Source: Pedobacter sp. UBA2067
GTDB lineage: Bacteria > Bacteroidota > Bacteroidia > Sphingobacteriales > Sphingobacteriaceae
Reading direction: 5' to 3'
Assembly: GCA_002333205.1 (NCBI GenBank)
Contig: DDAD01000002.1
Coordinates: forward strand, 1-7,158
DNA: 7,158 nt
Shown here: positions 6,633 through 7,158 of the stretch, in pieces
How positions within the stretch are numbered: the first letter of the stretch is position 1
Layout of the letters: each line of letters opens with the position of its first letter
Notes under the pieces: model-generated
Seen by the model: the letters and a program-made list of their open reading frames with translations, nothing else
What the model was told of the DNA's origin: nothing
The model's database searches: none
Position numbers and translations under genes: made by a program

Positions 6633-6962
6633 ATGAACAAATACTGTTTTGCCCTGGATCTAAAGGATGATCCGGCATTGATTAAAGCATACGAAGCATA
6701 CCACAACCAGATCTGGCCGGAGATTGTAGCCAGCATCAAGGATGCCGGGATCACCAAACTGGAAATTTATCGGTATGCCAACCGGCTGATGATGCTCATG
6801 GAAGTAGATGAAAGCTACAGTCCAGAGCGCAAAGCAGCTATGGACGCTGCAAATGAAAAGGTACAGGACTGGGAAAACCTGATGTGGAAATACCAGCAAG
6901 CCCTGCCAGGTGTAAAGCCCGGAGAGAAATGGATGTTGATGAATAAAATATATGAACTGTAA
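6633..6962 (+). CDS. RhaM-family (COG3254) monosaccharide mutarotase, probably acting on L-fucose
   Basis: This 109-residue cytoplasmic enzyme interconverts alpha and beta anomers of a 6-deoxy-hexose. The fold and family are clear from the N-terminal FALDLKDDP, the block AYEAYHNQIWPEI, and LEIYRYANRLMMLMEV. Tyr20 and His24 align with Tyr18 and catalytic His22 of E. coli rhamnose mutarotase, as I recall that sequence. Two other pocket positions differ: E. coli Tyr41 corresponds to Leu43, and Trp76 appears to correspond to Met84 next to the conserved WKY (85-87). Members of this family in fucose gene clusters are often called type 2 L-fucose mutarotases, unrelated to FucU. The gene starts one base after the fucP stop and ends three bases before the dehydratase start, so the three are likely co-transcribed and translationally linked. 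An L-rhamnose role is the main alternative. Automatic annotation would probably say L-rhamnose mutarotase. Confidence 0.88.
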   Translation: MNKYCFALDLKDDPALIKAYEAYHNQIWPEIVASIKDAGITKLEIYRYANRLMMLMEVDESYSPERKAAMDAANEKVQDWENLMWKYQQALPGVKPGEKWMLMNKIYEL

Positions 6963-6965
6963 AGC

Positions 6966-7158
6966 ATGAATTACATCAAAATAGACCCCAGAGACAATGT
7001 GCTGGTGGCGCTGACTGACCTGAGCGTTGGCAGCAGGTTGGAGTTTGAGGGGCAGGAGCTGATTATCCAGGAAAACATCCCCGCCAAACACAAGATCTTC
7101 CTACAGAATATGCTGCCCGATGATGAAGTGATCATGTATGGTGTACTTGTTGGAAAAG
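6966..7158 (+). CDS. UxaA-type (altronate dehydratase family) protein, N-terminal SAF domain, cut by window end
   Basis: The gene starts with ATG at 6966, three bases after the mutarotase stop, and remains open for 64 codons to the window edge. The sequence MNYIKIDPRDNVLVALTDL closely follows the start of E. coli UxaA (MQYIKIHALDNVAVALADL from memory). IPAKHKIFL with His42, and VIMYGVLVGK, match the UxaA SAF-domain blocks that surround the substrate and metal site. UxaA-family enzymes dehydrate sugar acids such as altronate, galactarate or related aldonates to 2-keto-3-deoxy acids. Next to a FucP-type transporter and a mutarotase, an L-fuconate dehydratase role in a non-phosphorylated fucose pathway is plausible but inferred. 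Full-length UxaA is around 500 residues. Some family members are split into a short SAF-domain protein and a separate catalytic protein, and the window cannot tell which applies. Confidence 0.82.
   Translation, partial: MNYIKIDPRDNVLVALTDLSVGSRLEFEGQELIIQENIPAKHKIFLQNMLPDDEVIMYGVLVGK

Noticed and set aside
3042..6977. The 12-mer ATGAATTACATC begins both the GH20 gene (3042) and the dehydratase gene (6966)
   Set aside because: Both proteins begin MNYI with A-rich early codons. The downstream sequences and protein families are unrelated, so a shared regulatory meaning is not supported.
6660..7091. A 143-codon open frame on the minus strand opposite the mutarotase and dehydratase genes
   Set aside because: It is fully antisense to two well-supported genes, has no recognisable motif, and crosses a gene boundary.

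Overview
The window looks like chromosomal DNA of a Bacteroidota bacterium, probably Sphingobacteriaceae (Pedobacter- or Mucilaginibacter-like). This is inferred from three things: A-rich translation starts without Shine-Dalgarno motifs, a small C-x2-C/C-x3-C protein of a type I recall from many Bacteroidota genomes, and the mix of secreted glycosidases, a FucP-type symporter and an AraC regulator. No mobile element, RNA gene, CRISPR array or phage gene was seen. Every intergenic gap is shorter than 150 bases.

Layout. Bases 1-836 (+) hold the C-terminal part of a GH3 beta-glucosidase-like enzyme whose 5' end lies outside the window. Bases 887-1237 (+) encode a small putative zinc-ribbon protein. 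It meets tail-to-tail, with one base between the stop codons, a lipoprotein of unknown function (1239-1856, -). Upstream of the lipoprotein start is a small array of degenerate ~12-base repeats. An AraC-family regulator (1993-2895, -) is divergently transcribed from the main gene cluster across a 146-base intergenic region.

The main cluster (+) runs GH20 beta-N-acetylhexosaminidase with CHB_HEX_C-like and PA14-like C-terminal domains (3042-5348), FucP-family sugar:H+ symporter (5429-6631), RhaM-family mutarotase (6633-6962), and the N-terminal SAF domain of a UxaA-type dehydratase (6966 to the window end). The last three are separated by only 1 and 3 bases, so they are almost certainly one operon. 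The 80-base gap before fucP contains one arm of a perfect 14-bp inverted repeat. The other arm lies inside the fucP coding region, so the start codon sits in the loop.

How the genes may work together (inference). The secreted GH20 trims GlcNAc or GalNAc residues from a glycan. The symporter imports a 6-deoxy sugar, most likely L-fucose. The mutarotase equilibrates its anomers. The UxaA-like dehydratase would act on the corresponding aldonic acid, as in a non-phosphorylated fucose route. The AraC regulator is placed to control the cluster. The likely target is a fucosylated, amino-sugar-containing glycan, but no fucosidase, sugar dehydrogenase or SusC/SusD pair is visible here. I see a catabolic locus with some unusual details, not clear evidence of a wholly new system.
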